Shown here piece after piece: positions 33,216 through 41,538 of a stretch of 64,000 bases of DNA. Made by a program: the position numbers and the translations under genes. How positions within the stretch are numbered: position 1 is the stretch's first letter; each line of letters opens with the position of its first letter. The stretch comes from an uncultured Myxococcaceae bacterium (lineage in GTDB: Bacteria > Myxococcota_A > Polyangia > Polyangiales > Ga0077539), in the NCBI GenBank assembly GCA_945952225.1, contig CAMFHP010000035.1:1-64000 (forward strand), written 5' to 3'. The notes below the pieces were generated by a model. It made no database searches, was not told the DNA's origin, and saw only the letters and a program-made list of their open reading frames with translations.

Positions 33216-35353
33216 CAGTCGATCCTCCGGTACGCGGGCGCCGTCACGATCGCGCGGACGAGCGAGCGGTAGTTGTGGTTCGAGTTGTCGAACTGCTGCA
33301 CGAGCTGCGGGAGCACGTCGCGCGTCTCGTCGTCGTTCATCGGGCGACCCACGAGGCGGCGCCACACGGTGGTCACCGTGCACGCCTGGATCTCACCCGT
33401 GGCCACCGACTGCGCGATGAGCGCCGAGGGGCCCTGCTCCATGCGGTTCATCTCGTCGGGCGAGCGGTAGAGCGCGCTGAAGAGCGTGCCCGCGTAACGC
33501 GACCCGTCGCCGTCGGTGACCGAGGTCACGTACTGCGCGCGGCACCGCGCCGAGCAGAACTGGCCCGTGTTCGCGCATTGCGCGCAGTTCGGGTCGTACG
33601 CAGGAAAGTTCTGCGGATCGAGGTAGATCGACGAGCGCTCGGCCCAGCGTCCCCAGTAGGCCGCGAGGGGCTCGATCGACGAGTGGCAGTGCTGGCAGCC
33701 GCAGCGGTGCGCGAGGTTCGGCTCGCGGTTGCACACATCGTCGGGCGCAGGGAGGCCGCCGGCCGGGGGCTCGAAGGGCCGACACAGGAGCGCGGTGCGC
33801 ACGCGGTTGATGCGCGCGCGCCACGTCGGGAAGCGACCGAGGAAGGCCGCCGTCGTGAGCACACCCGAGTGCTCCGGGCCGCGCACATACTCGTGCCAGC
33901 TCTCATCTTCGTAGCCGACGCGCGGGAGCATCGAGGCGTCGGCGGGCGGGGTCACCTGGAGGCCCGTCATGCGCGCCGTCTGCTCGCGGAACAGCGTCGA
34001 GAGCGGCCCCGTGAGGAACGAGCGCCGCGTGGTGTAGGCGTTGTAGTAGTCCTCGTCGCGGGCGATGACCGACGCCACGATGCGCAGCGGCTCTTCGTTG
34101 AGCGCCTCGCGGATGCGTCGCTCGGCCCGCGTGGGCAGCGTGCTCAGGCGACCCTGCGACGGCGTGCAGTAGACCCCGTTGGGGCCGCAGCCGCATGACG
34201 CGTCGATGCGCGCGGCGGGGTTGCACACGGCGTTGTTGTAGACGCTGTTCGACCGCTCCTGCGCCTCGTACGCGCAGACCTTCACCCACTTGCCCTCGGA
34301 CCAGTACGGGCGCAGCAGGCGGAACCCCTCGCGGCGAATGCGCGTCGCGGTCTCGGGGTTGTTGCCCGTCGTGGCGTTGTCGCAGGTGTTGACGATCTCG
34401 GTGTAGCCCGTCGGGCACGCCGCGAGCGGGTGATCGCCGGTGATCGTGCGGCCGGCCTCGACGCGCTCCTTCGGGCGATAGTCCGCCGCGAGGAAGGAAC
34501 CGCCGACGCCCGTTCCCACGTTGGCGCGGCAGAAGTTCGGGCAGTGCGCCCAGTCGTCGTAGGGCAGCGGAACGTCGTCGCGGTCGTAGTAGTACCGACG
34601 CGTGCGCGACCGAGGCGAGAGGTAGTACGGCCGTCCGTCGGCGTCGTGGAGCCACGTCGAATCACCGACGGCCACGCGCGGCGGCGGGTACTCCAGCGCA
34701 TCGTCGCAGCCCGTGGCGCCCGAGCCTCCACGGAGCGAGCGATCGCCGAGGCCCTGACCGATGGTGTACGCGGCGCCAAGGGCCCGCGACTTCGCCACAC
34801 ACGCAGGATCGTCGGGGTTGTAGTGCCCGTTGCGCGGGATGCAGCAACCCGGGTGCGTCGGGTTCGAAGGCGTGCAGCACACCGCGGCGGTGAGCGCACC
34901 GTTGCCCGACGTCGGGCACGTCGCTTCCTCGGTGCGCTGCTCCAGCAGGTCGAGGTTCACCTCGGGGTTCGTGCCGCCGCGCGTGAGGCGCATGCCGCCC
35001 ATCGAGATGAGGAAGCCGTCGAGGTTCGGCCAGAGCAGGTCCGCGTGCCAGTGCGACGACTCGGCGACGAAGTCGTCGCTGCGGAGCATCGCGTCGATCA
35101 TCTCGGGCGTCACCGAGCCCGCGCGCTGCACGGCTTCGAGCTCGGCGATCGTCGGCGCCCGGCCACGCAGGTCGAGCGAGAGTTGTCGGAGGAGCCGTGT
35201 GGGCTCCGCATCTGCGGCGGCGCACTCCGTACCCGACGCCTGTGCCACCTGTGAGGGCACGGGCGTCGTCGGGGCGCCCACGCAGGTCACCGCCGTGAGC
35301 GCGAGCAGCGCGGCGGTGAGCATCCTGCCGGGGGGACCATGGCCTGCGTTCAT
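33215..35353 (-). CDS. Exported DUF1549-like c-type heme protein
   Basis: 712 residues; ATG with AAGGGAG about eight bases upstream and an N-terminal signal peptide (MLTAALLALTAVTC). An N-terminal segment RLLRQLSLDLRGRAPTIAEL is typical of DUF1549 (PSCyt2). A long Cys-rich middle is likely disulfide-bonded. Near the C-terminus a single heme motif CQHCH (553-557) is followed by SSIEPLA, and the end (NYRSLVRAIVTAPAYR) resembles DUF1585. Other Cys pairs (CAQC, CSARC) follow. Such proteins are known only from genome surveys, next to DUF1501 genes, with no proven function. It is the second gene of the six-gene run. Confidence 0.82.
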   Translation of the reverse strand: MNAGHGPPGRMLTAALLALTAVTCVGAPTTPVPSQVAQASGTECAAADAEPTRLLRQLSLDLRGRAPTIAELEAVQRAGSVTPEMIDAMLRSDDFVAESSHWHADLLWPNLDGFLISMGGMRLTRGGTNPEVNLDLLEQRTEEATCPTSGNGALTAAVCCTPSNPTHPGCCIPRNGHYNPDDPACVAKSRALGAAYTIGQGLGDRSLRGGSGATGCDDALEYPPPRVAVGDSTWLHDADGRPYYLSPRSRTRRYYYDRDDVPLPYDDWAHCPNFCRANVGTGVGGSFLAADYRPKERVEAGRTITGDHPLAACPTGYTEIVNTCDNATTGNNPETATRIRREGFRLLRPYWSEGKWVKVCAYEAQERSNSVYNNAVCNPAARIDASCGCGPNGVYCTPSQGRLSTLPTRAERRIREALNEEPLRIVASVIARDEDYYNAYTTRRSFLTGPLSTLFREQTARMTGLQVTPPADASMLPRVGYEDESWHEYVRGPEHSGVLTTAAFLGRFPTWRARINRVRTALLCRPFEPPAGGLPAPDDVCNREPNLAHRCGCQHCHSSIEPLAAYWGRWAERSSIYLDPQNFPAYDPNCAQCANTGQFCSARCRAQYVTSVTDGDGSRYAGTLFSALYRSPDEMNRMEQGPSALIAQSVATGEIQACTVTTVWRRLVGRPMNDDETRDVLPQLVQQFDNSNHNYRSLVRAIVTAPAYRRID

Positions 35354-35419
35354 CGAGCGTTCTCCCTTGCGCTGCGTCGATCGCCTGGCGTGAGGCGGTG
35401 GGTGGGTGGTTCCGTTAGT

Positions 35420-36463
35420 TCAAGAAACTGCGGTGCGCGTCGTCGCCGCGACGACCGCGCCCTGGTCCACGCGCACGCGCCCGGCGCACACGAGGACCGC
35501 GTAATGCTGAAGGTCCGACGACGCCGGCCCGCGGGTCACGCGGCCGTTCGCATCGAAGCGCGAGTTGTGACAGGGGCAGTCCGAGGTGCCGTCGCTGTTC
35601 ACGGTCACCACGCAGCCCGAGTGCGTGCAGAGCGCCGAGAAGGCGTAGAGCCCGCCGCTGTCGCGCCCCACGATGATCCCCATGGCGCGTACCGAGGTCC
35701 ATGTGTTCAACGCGAAGGCCGTCACCGCGCCGACGTCTCCGCCGCGCGTGCACGGGTCGACATCGACCGCCGCGTCGCGCGCATCGACTGCCGCGTCGCG
35801 TACGTCGACCGCCGCGTCTGCCGCGCCATCGGACGCATCGGGACGCGCGACATCGCTCATCGCATCGGCCCCGCCATCGACGCCCGCGTCGGGATCGGGC
35901 AGCGCCGTGCGAAGCGAGGCCTCGACCCGCATCGACGGGTTCACGAGCACGCGCTCGCCGAGGATCGTCACCGCCACGTGCGCGAGCGGCGCCACCGCAG
36001 GACCGCGCAGCACCGCACCGTTGCCGTCGAAGCGCGAGGCGTGACACGCGCACTCGGTCACGCCCATCGCATCGGGCTCACCGAGCAGACAGCGCTCGTG
36101 CGTGCAGATCGCGGAGTACGCGAAGAACCCTCGCGCGTCGCGGGCGACCACCGCGCGAACGCCCGCGTTGAGGCGCCATGAGCCCACCGCGAATTCCGAC
36201 ACCGCGCCGACGTCAACGCCGCCTCCCACGAGCGTGCGGCCTCCGTTGCCAGGGTCGGCAATGCCGCCGTCAAGCTCCAGAAAGGGCTCCTTCGGAGCTT
36301 CGCGGTCGACGGCAGCGTCTTCGGGAGGAGGCGGCGAACCGGCGTCCACTGGGCGTGGCGACACGAACATCGTGTCGGGATTCGCCGCGCAGGCCGCGAG
36401 CGTCGCGCTGCTTCCGAGGACGAGCAGTCGTCGGCGTTGGAGTTCGACAGGCGGTCGGCTCAT
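35420..36463 (-). CDS. Tat lipoprotein with two tandem Rieske [2Fe-2S] domains
   Basis: 347 residues from ATG 36463. The N-terminus QRRRLLVLGSSATLAAC is a twin-arginine type signal ending in a lipobox (Cys25). Domain 1 (about 85-175) has CTHERC (120-125) and CACH (138-141); domain 2 (about 245-332) has CTHSGC (279-284) and CPCH (296-299). Each set supplies two Cys and two His for a [2Fe-2S] cluster plus the extra Cys pair that forms the stabilising disulfide in bc1/b6f-type Rieske proteins. An Asp/Ala linker (DAAVDARDAAVDV) separates them. It is the first gene of the six-gene run and its likely electron-transfer entry point. Confidence 0.9.
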   Translation of the reverse strand: MSRPPVELQRRRLLVLGSSATLAACAANPDTMFVSPRPVDAGSPPPPEDAAVDREAPKEPFLELDGGIADPGNGGRTLVGGGVDVGAVSEFAVGSWRLNAGVRAVVARDARGFFAYSAICTHERCLLGEPDAMGVTECACHASRFDGNGAVLRGPAVAPLAHVAVTILGERVLVNPSMRVEASLRTALPDPDAGVDGGADAMSDVARPDASDGAADAAVDVRDAAVDARDAAVDVDPCTRGGDVGAVTAFALNTWTSVRAMGIIVGRDSGGLYAFSALCTHSGCVVTVNSDGTSDCPCHNSRFDANGRVTRGPASSDLQHYAVLVCAGRVRVDQGAVVAATTRTAVS

Positions 36464-36775
36464 CGTCTCTTCTGCACCGGAGATTCGGGTTGGAACGGAG
36501 GCGGTCGGCTGTGCACGACGCGGAGGGGCGACACCGCGATGCACAGTCCGCATGGTATGGCCAAAACCCCCCGCGAATCCACGAAAGAACGCACACGTCT
36601 GCGCATGATGCGCGCGGGGCGCACCGCCGCACTTCATGGTCAACGGATTGATCGGAATGGGGGCGCTGTGTGCGCGTCGTGGCCGCGCAGAAGCCGCAGA
36701 ACAGGGCGGATTCTTCGAAGACTGCGCCGAGGCATGTGGCTTGTAGGCGCCGCTTCCCCGGAGGATCTGCTGACC
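36464..36775. other. 312-bp divergent intergenic region
   Basis: Between the tandem-Rieske gene (-) and the NlpC/P60 gene (+). I see no convincing gene, RNA or repeat. The open frame that extends the NlpC/P60 gene upstream is Arg-rich and lacks a good start context. Promoters for both flanking genes should lie here, but no clear -35/-10 pair was found. Confidence 0.6.
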
Positions 36776-37762
36776 ATGACCTGCCCCCCGCGCGACCCGG
36801 ACCGGACCTGGCAGAGGCTCGCGATCGCGGCCGCTGTGTTGACCCTCGCGGCGCCGGGCTGTCTCGGGGCCGCAGAACCCGAAGCCGACGATCCCTACGA
36901 GGACTACGCGGCGGAGGCGCTCACCTCGGCGTGCACGGCCTCGGCGATCCGCGCGGGCACGCCCTCGTCGCGTCGGCCGATCATCGACCGCGCGCTGAAC
37001 TGGGTCGAGCAGCGCGTGATCTACAGCCAGACGCCGCAGCCGCGATGGGGAGGCTATCGCACCGACTGCTCGGGCCTCGTGTCGATGGCGTGGTCGCTCC
37101 CGCCACCGGGCAACACCACGCACTCCTTCGCCGGCGGCCCGTGGGACAACGGCCGCTCGCGGCGCATCGGGTGGGACCAGCTCGAACCCGGCGACGCGCT
37201 CAACAACCCGCAGCACCACATCATGCTGTTCGCGGGCTGGCTCAACGAGAGCCACACGCGCTTCTGCACCATCGAGGAATACAACTGGGGTCGGCCCGCC
37301 TCGATCATCCACCACACGATCCACGACACCTCGCACGGACAGCCCTTCCGCTCGGTGTACATCCCGTGCCGCGCGTCGAACCTCTCCGTCGCGCCCACGC
37401 CTTCGGGCGGGAGCTCCGGCGGGAGTGCGTGCTTCTCGCAGACGCTCAACCGCGAGATGCCGCACCTCGCGTGCGTCGAGAGCCGCTTCGATCGCGCGTG
37501 GTACCAGTGCGTCGACGGCACCTGGCGCGCGGGCAACGGGTCGTACGGTCGATGCGCGTCGAGCAATCCCCTCGGGGCGACGGGCAACTCGACCTGCCGG
37601 AGTGACACGCTCAATCGCACCGTGAACGAAGGCACCTGCGTGCAGAGCCGCTTCGACAGCCGCTGGTACCAGTGCACCGACTCGGGCTGGGTCTACGACC
37701 CCACCATCGCCTCCGATCGTCGCGGGCCCATCGGCGCCTGCGCGTCGTTCAATCCGCTGTGA
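36776..37762 (+). CDS. NlpC/P60-family peptidoglycan endopeptidase lipoprotein with two C-terminal Cys-rich repeats
   Basis: 328 residues from ATG 36776, with GGAGG about 11 bases upstream. Lipobox LTLAAPGC (Cys29). The NlpC/P60 domain (about 65-200) shows the nucleophile in YRTDCSGLVSMAW (C98) and a histidine in NPQHHIMLFAGW (147-148); these enzymes cut peptide bonds in peptidoglycan stems. The C-terminus has two tandem repeats of about 50 residues, each with SRFDxxWYQCxD and ending in CASxNPL, probably a binding module. The 3' end overlaps the TPR/PEGA gene on the other strand by 14 bases. Confidence 0.85.
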   Translation: MTCPPRDPDRTWQRLAIAAAVLTLAAPGCLGAAEPEADDPYEDYAAEALTSACTASAIRAGTPSSRRPIIDRALNWVEQRVIYSQTPQPRWGGYRTDCSGLVSMAWSLPPPGNTTHSFAGGPWDNGRSRRIGWDQLEPGDALNNPQHHIMLFAGWLNESHTRFCTIEEYNWGRPASIIHHTIHDTSHGQPFRSVYIPCRASNLSVAPTPSGGSSGGSACFSQTLNREMPHLACVESRFDRAWYQCVDGTWRAGNGSYGRCASSNPLGATGNSTCRSDTLNRTVNEGTCVQSRFDSRWYQCTDSGWVYDPTIASDRRGPIGACASFNPL

Positions 37763-38507
37763 TCGCCTCGACGTTGATGCGGGTGCCCGGCACGGGCGCC
37801 TCCGTCGACGAGAGCGCCACGGCGAGCGTCGCCGCGACGCCGCCCACCACCACGGCGCCGACGGCCGTCCAGAACCACCAGCGCGACGTGATCGGGCGCG
37901 CCTCGTCGCCCGCGGGCGGATGGGGCGTGGGCTCGGCGCGCAGCGTGGTCTGGAACACGTAGCGCTCCGAGGGTGCGAGCCGGAGCTCCCTGCGTTCTCC
38001 GGTGTGTCCACGCGCGGTGACGAGCACGGTGTGGGCGCCGGGGTCGAGCGTGAGGGCCGCATCGACGGGGACCGCGTCGTGTCCGTCGACGTTCACGGCG
38101 AAGGGCGTGGGCGCCACGTCGAAGCGCACGGTGGCGAGCTCCGCGCGGAGCTGCGCGAGCGCGTTCTGCACGGCCTCGGCGCGACCCGCGGGAAGGTCTC
38201 CGCCCGACTGCGTGAGGTAGCGCTCGAAGTGTTCGATCGCCGCGTGATGGTGGCCGAGGGCGCGGTGCGCGAGTGCGAGGTTGTAGAGCGCGACGGGTAC
38301 GGGGTTGAGCCGATAGGACTCTTCGAGCAGGAGCACCGCGGGCGTGTAGCGACGCGCGTCGATCTCGGCGAGCGCGCGTTCGAAGAGCGACCGCGCGGGG
38401 GCGACGTTCTCGGCACCGGGAATGCGCTGCGCGTGGGCCCGCGCAGGCGTCGCGAGGAGCGCGAAGGTCACGCACGCAGAGGCCGTGAGGCAGCGAATCG
38501 GACGCAT
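37749..38507 (-). CDS. Exported TPR and PEGA-domain protein with C-terminal membrane helix
   Basis: 252 residues. Signal peptide ending near ARAHAQ (about 27). TPR-like helices at about 35-115 (FERALAEIDARRYTPAVLLL, YNLALAHRALGHHHAAIEHF), then a PEGA domain (about 125-195: FAVNVDGHDAVPVDAALTL, TVLVTARGH), and a membrane helix near 210-232 (WWFWTAVGAVVVGGVAATLAV). PEGA domains are extracellular beta modules common in myxobacteria, often near kinases. Start and upstream kinase stop abut directly (TAGATG), so it belongs to the kinase/SUMF1 cassette. Confidence 0.82.
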   Translation of the reverse strand: MRPIRCLTASACVTFALLATPARAHAQRIPGAENVAPARSLFERALAEIDARRYTPAVLLLEESYRLNPVPVALYNLALAHRALGHHHAAIEHFERYLTQSGGDLPAGRAEAVQNALAQLRAELATVRFDVAPTPFAVNVDGHDAVPVDAALTLDPGAHTVLVTARGHTGERRELRLAPSERYVFQTTLRAEPTPHPPAGDEARPITSRWWFWTAVGAVVVGGVAATLAVALSSTEAPVPGTRINVEAITAD

Positions 38508-39908
38508 CTACGGGTACCGTCGATCGGGTTCGAGCGGGTCGGCTCTCGGAGGTGCGGGCGCCTCGTTCGCCGACGATGTCGGCGGTGTCGGCGGCGCTTC
38601 TCGCGTGACCACCATGGCGCGCGTTCGCGATGGCTCCGACGGGCGAGCGCGCGAGAGCACACGACGCGGCGCGACGGCTGCGATCGGCGCCGCGGGCGCA
38701 GCGGGAGCGGCCGCCGTGGGCGTCGGTGCAGCGGCGTTCGCGGGCGTCACGATCGGCGCAGGTGATGGCGTGGTGCGTGCGGGCAGCGTGTGGGCGTCGC
38801 CGAGGCGCCAGCGGGTGAGGGCGGATCCGACGAGTGCGGCGGTCACGGCGACGAGGGCGACGGCCATCCAGAGGCCACCGCGCGGCGCGACCGCGGAGGG
38901 AGGCGGCGAGGTGCGGCGTGTGCCCGACACGTCGGGGTGTGGTGCGTGGGCGGGAGCGGTCACCGTGGCGCCCGGAGGCGTGCGCTCGGCGCGCGTGCAC
39001 GACAGCACGGGCGAGGGGTGCTGCGCGCGTTTCCACGATGACGTGACCATCAGCGCGTCGACCACGTCGCGCATCGCGCCGAAGCGTTGCGCGCGGTCGC
39101 GGAGGAGGCATCGATCAACGACCGCGGCGACGTCGTCGGGCACGTCGGGCGCGACCACACGAAGGGGCCGGACCTCTTCACGAAGCAGGCGTCCGAGCAC
39201 CGCGTTGGCGTTGGGGCCGTCGACCGGCAGCACGCCCGCGAGGCACTCATAGAGCGTCGCGCCGAAGGACCACACGTCGGCCTGGTGATCCACGTCGGGC
39301 TCGGAGCGCGCCTGCTCGGGAGACATGTACGCCGGCGTCCCCACGACGACATCGCTCGTGGTCACGGTCACGTCGTCGCGCGCGTGCTTCGCGAGTCCGA
39401 AATCGATGACCTTGGGCACCTCGTCACCGCGCGCGTCGCGGGAGAGAAACACGTTCGACGGCTTGAGGTCGCGGTGCACGATGCCCTCGGCGTGTGCCGC
39501 TGCGAGGGCGGCAGCGACGGGCACCATCACACAAAGCGCGGCGTCGACGTCGAGGCGTCCCTCGGGGGCGGCCGCGAGGCGCGCGTCGAGGCCCTCGCCT
39601 TCGAGGAGCTCGTACACGATGAAGGGCGCGTCGCCCGCGCGCATGTCGAGCACCTCGACCACGTTGGGGTGGCGGATGCGCGCCACCGCCCGCGCCTCGC
39701 GCAGAAAGCGCTGCGCCCAGCGGGGTTCGTTCGCGAGCTCGGGGCGCAGGGTCTTCAGGGCGACGCATCGCCCGGTGTGCGCGTGGAGCGCCTCCCACAC
39801 GCGCCCGACGCCGCCCACGCCGAGCTCTCGCACAAGGGAGTAGCGTCCATCGAACGTGTCGATCGGCGCAGGCGCTTCGGCGGTCACGCTCACGGTGACC
39901 TCGCGCAT
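38508..39908 (-). CDS. Transmembrane Ser/Thr protein kinase
   Basis: 466 residues from ATG 39908 (overlapping the SUMF1 gene by 19 bases); a GTG at 39893 that would give a GTGA overlap is an alternative. Kinase domain about 20-285: glycine loop LGVGGVGRVWEA, ATP lysine K52 (VALK), HRDLKPSN (145-152), DFG (169-171) and SPEQA. A hydrophobic segment at 345-364 (WMAVALVAVTAALVGSAL) crosses the membrane, and the last 100 residues are a Pro/Ala/Thr-rich outside tail. It should phosphorylate cytoplasmic targets in response to envelope signals; the neighbouring SUMF1-domain lipoprotein and TPR/PEGA protein are plausible partners. Confidence 0.92.
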   Translation of the reverse strand: MREVTVSVTAEAPAPIDTFDGRYSLVRELGVGGVGRVWEALHAHTGRCVALKTLRPELANEPRWAQRFLREARAVARIRHPNVVEVLDMRAGDAPFIVYELLEGEGLDARLAAAPEGRLDVDAALCVMVPVAAALAAAHAEGIVHRDLKPSNVFLSRDARGDEVPKVIDFGLAKHARDDVTVTTSDVVVGTPAYMSPEQARSEPDVDHQADVWSFGATLYECLAGVLPVDGPNANAVLGRLLREEVRPLRVVAPDVPDDVAAVVDRCLLRDRAQRFGAMRDVVDALMVTSSWKRAQHPSPVLSCTRAERTPPGATVTAPAHAPHPDVSGTRRTSPPPSAVAPRGGLWMAVALVAVTAALVGSALTRWRLGDAHTLPARTTPSPAPIVTPANAAAPTPTAAAPAAPAAPIAAVAPRRVLSRARPSEPSRTRAMVVTREAPPTPPTSSANEAPAPPRADPLEPDRRYP

Positions 39909-41416
39909 CGGAACCCGATGCCGAGGCCGGGCGAGTCGGGCGGTGCCTGTCGTCGCGAGGGCGTGCGCAGCCACGCGGTCGACACCGAGTTCCACCCGCC
40001 ACCGCGCGTGACGATGCGCTCGTCGGCGGCCGTCGTCGCGCCCCCCGTGGTCGTGCAGAGCGGGTTGTCACCGCCCGCGGCCCAGCAGCCCTCGCCGAAG
40101 GTCGTGTAGCGGTCTGCGGTGAGCTCCCACGCGTTGCCCGCGAGGTCGTAGACGCCACCCGTCGGCGCAAACGATCCGACGGGCGCCGCCGCAGCGCCCC
40201 AGCGCGTGCAGCCCGCGGTGTTGCCCGCGTTCCATCGCGCGCGGTCGCAGTACGCCGTGGTCACGTCGTCGCCCCACGGATACCAGCGGCCCGGGGCGAG
40301 TCCCTCCGAGGGCACGGCGCGCCATCGTGCGGCGTACTCCCACTCGGCCTCCGTGGGCAGACGGCCGCCGTCCCACACGCAGAACTCCATCGCGAGCCAG
40401 TATGAGAGGCAGTCGATGGGCAGCGACTCGTTCGCGCCCTCCGAGGCCGTCCACGCGCAGCCCGCACTGGTGCTCGGCGCGCTGCTCGCCGTCGTGGGAA
40501 AGGTGATGCTGCGACCGCCGGGATACACCACGGGACGCGCGCGGATCGACGCGCCACGGTCGGCGGCGCGGGCCGTCCAGAACCGACGGAAGCGCGCCAC
40601 GGTGACCTCGTACGCATCGAGCACGAAGGGATCGACGCGCACCGTCGCGGTCGGCGGCGACGCGCGCAACGCGCAGCGCTCGCCCACGGAGAGCTCGGAG
40701 CTGCACGCGAGCGTGGTGCCCATCGAGAAGGAGCCGCCCTCCATCGCCACGGTTCCGCAGCCCGGCACCGTGGAAGCGGTACAGCTCGTGGGCATCGGCG
40801 CAGACGACGCATCGACGCGCGACGCCACATCGACCGCCGCTCCATCGACCGCCCCTCCATCGACCATCGACGCGTCGGGCGCCGCGGAGGGGGCGCTGTT
40901 CCAGACACGAAGCTCCGACTGGCGCGCGGCGCTCACGCAGAGGCCGGTGAGCGGGCTGCACGTTTCCGTGTCGACGCATCGAACGCCCGCGCAGCGCGAC
41001 GCGAGCACGAGGTCGAGGAGCAGCGTCTCGTCGCGCACGTACGACACCACCGCGCGCTGCGTGACCACGGCCGTCGAGGCCTCACACGACGCGCGGGATT
41101 CGCAGCCCGACACGGCGATCCACACGGTGGCGCCGGTGTCGCCGTCCTTCGGGAGCAGGCCGATCGTCGAGGGCAGCGTCCACTCGCCGGTGCCCGCACC
41201 GAGCACCGCGCGATGCTGCAGACGGAGCTCACCCGCGGGACCTCCGCGTCGCACCTCGATCGTGAGCGACTGCAACGCGGCGCCAGGGCCCGTGGAGAGG
41301 TCCGTCGAGACGCGCGCGACGATCTCGGTGCGAGGCGACGTGCACCCGAGTGCGCCGAGTGCAACGGCCGCGAAGCGCTCGCGAAGGCTTCGCAGATGGA
41401 ACGTCGGCGCGCGCAT
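39890..41416 (-). CDS. SUMF1 (formylglycine-generating-enzyme-like) lipoprotein lacking catalytic cysteines
   Basis: 508 residues from ATG 41416, with AAGGAGGA upstream. Lipobox VALGALGC, a beta-rich N-terminal domain, a Cys-containing loop (GVRCVDTETCSPLTGLC) and an Asp/Ala linker. Residues about 215-505 are a SUMF1 domain (EGGSFSMGTT, RLPTEAEWEYAARW, WYPWGDD, GGVYDLAGNAWELT, TRGGGWNS). True formylglycine-generating enzymes carry two copper-binding cysteines after RGGSW; here that stretch reads GWNSVSTAWLRTPSRRQA without Cys, so catalysis is unlikely and ligand binding is the better guess. Known kinase/SUMF1 associations in myxobacteria support a sensory role. Confidence 0.88.
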   Translation of the reverse strand: MRAPTFHLRSLRERFAAVALGALGCTSPRTEIVARVSTDLSTGPGAALQSLTIEVRRGGPAGELRLQHRAVLGAGTGEWTLPSTIGLLPKDGDTGATVWIAVSGCESRASCEASTAVVTQRAVVSYVRDETLLLDLVLASRCAGVRCVDTETCSPLTGLCVSAARQSELRVWNSAPSAAPDASMVDGGAVDGAAVDVASRVDASSAPMPTSCTASTVPGCGTVAMEGGSFSMGTTLACSSELSVGERCALRASPPTATVRVDPFVLDAYEVTVARFRRFWTARAADRGASIRARPVVYPGGRSITFPTTASSAPSTSAGCAWTASEGANESLPIDCLSYWLAMEFCVWDGGRLPTEAEWEYAARWRAVPSEGLAPGRWYPWGDDVTTAYCDRARWNAGNTAGCTRWGAAAAPVGSFAPTGGVYDLAGNAWELTADRYTTFGEGCWAAGGDNPLCTTTGGATTAADERIVTRGGGWNSVSTAWLRTPSRRQAPPDSPGLGIGFRCARSP

Positions 41417-41450
41417 GAACAGGCATTCCTCCTTCACCGCGCGCTGCGAT

Positions 41451-41468
41451 CCTGTCAACCCTGTCAAC
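41451..41468 (-). promoter_or_regulatory. Tandem TTGACA boxes upstream of the SUMF1 gene
   Basis: The 9-bp unit CCTGTCAAC occurs twice in a row on the plus strand, giving two perfect TTGACA hexamers on the minus strand, the nearer about 35 bases before the ATG. No good -10 is visible at 17 bases, so this may be a -35 region or a direct-repeat activator site. Confidence 0.35.
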
Positions 41469-41538
41469 GCCTGGCTGCCCTGTGTGCCCTTCACTTGCGC
41501 GTCGTCGCGGGCGCGGTGCATAGCCGCTGGACCGCACC

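Noticed and set aside
36437-36775. N-terminal extension of the NlpC/P60 protein
   Set aside because: It would bury the signal peptide behind 113 Arg-rich residues; the ATG at 36776 has a Shine-Dalgarno site and gives a lipobox at the right place.
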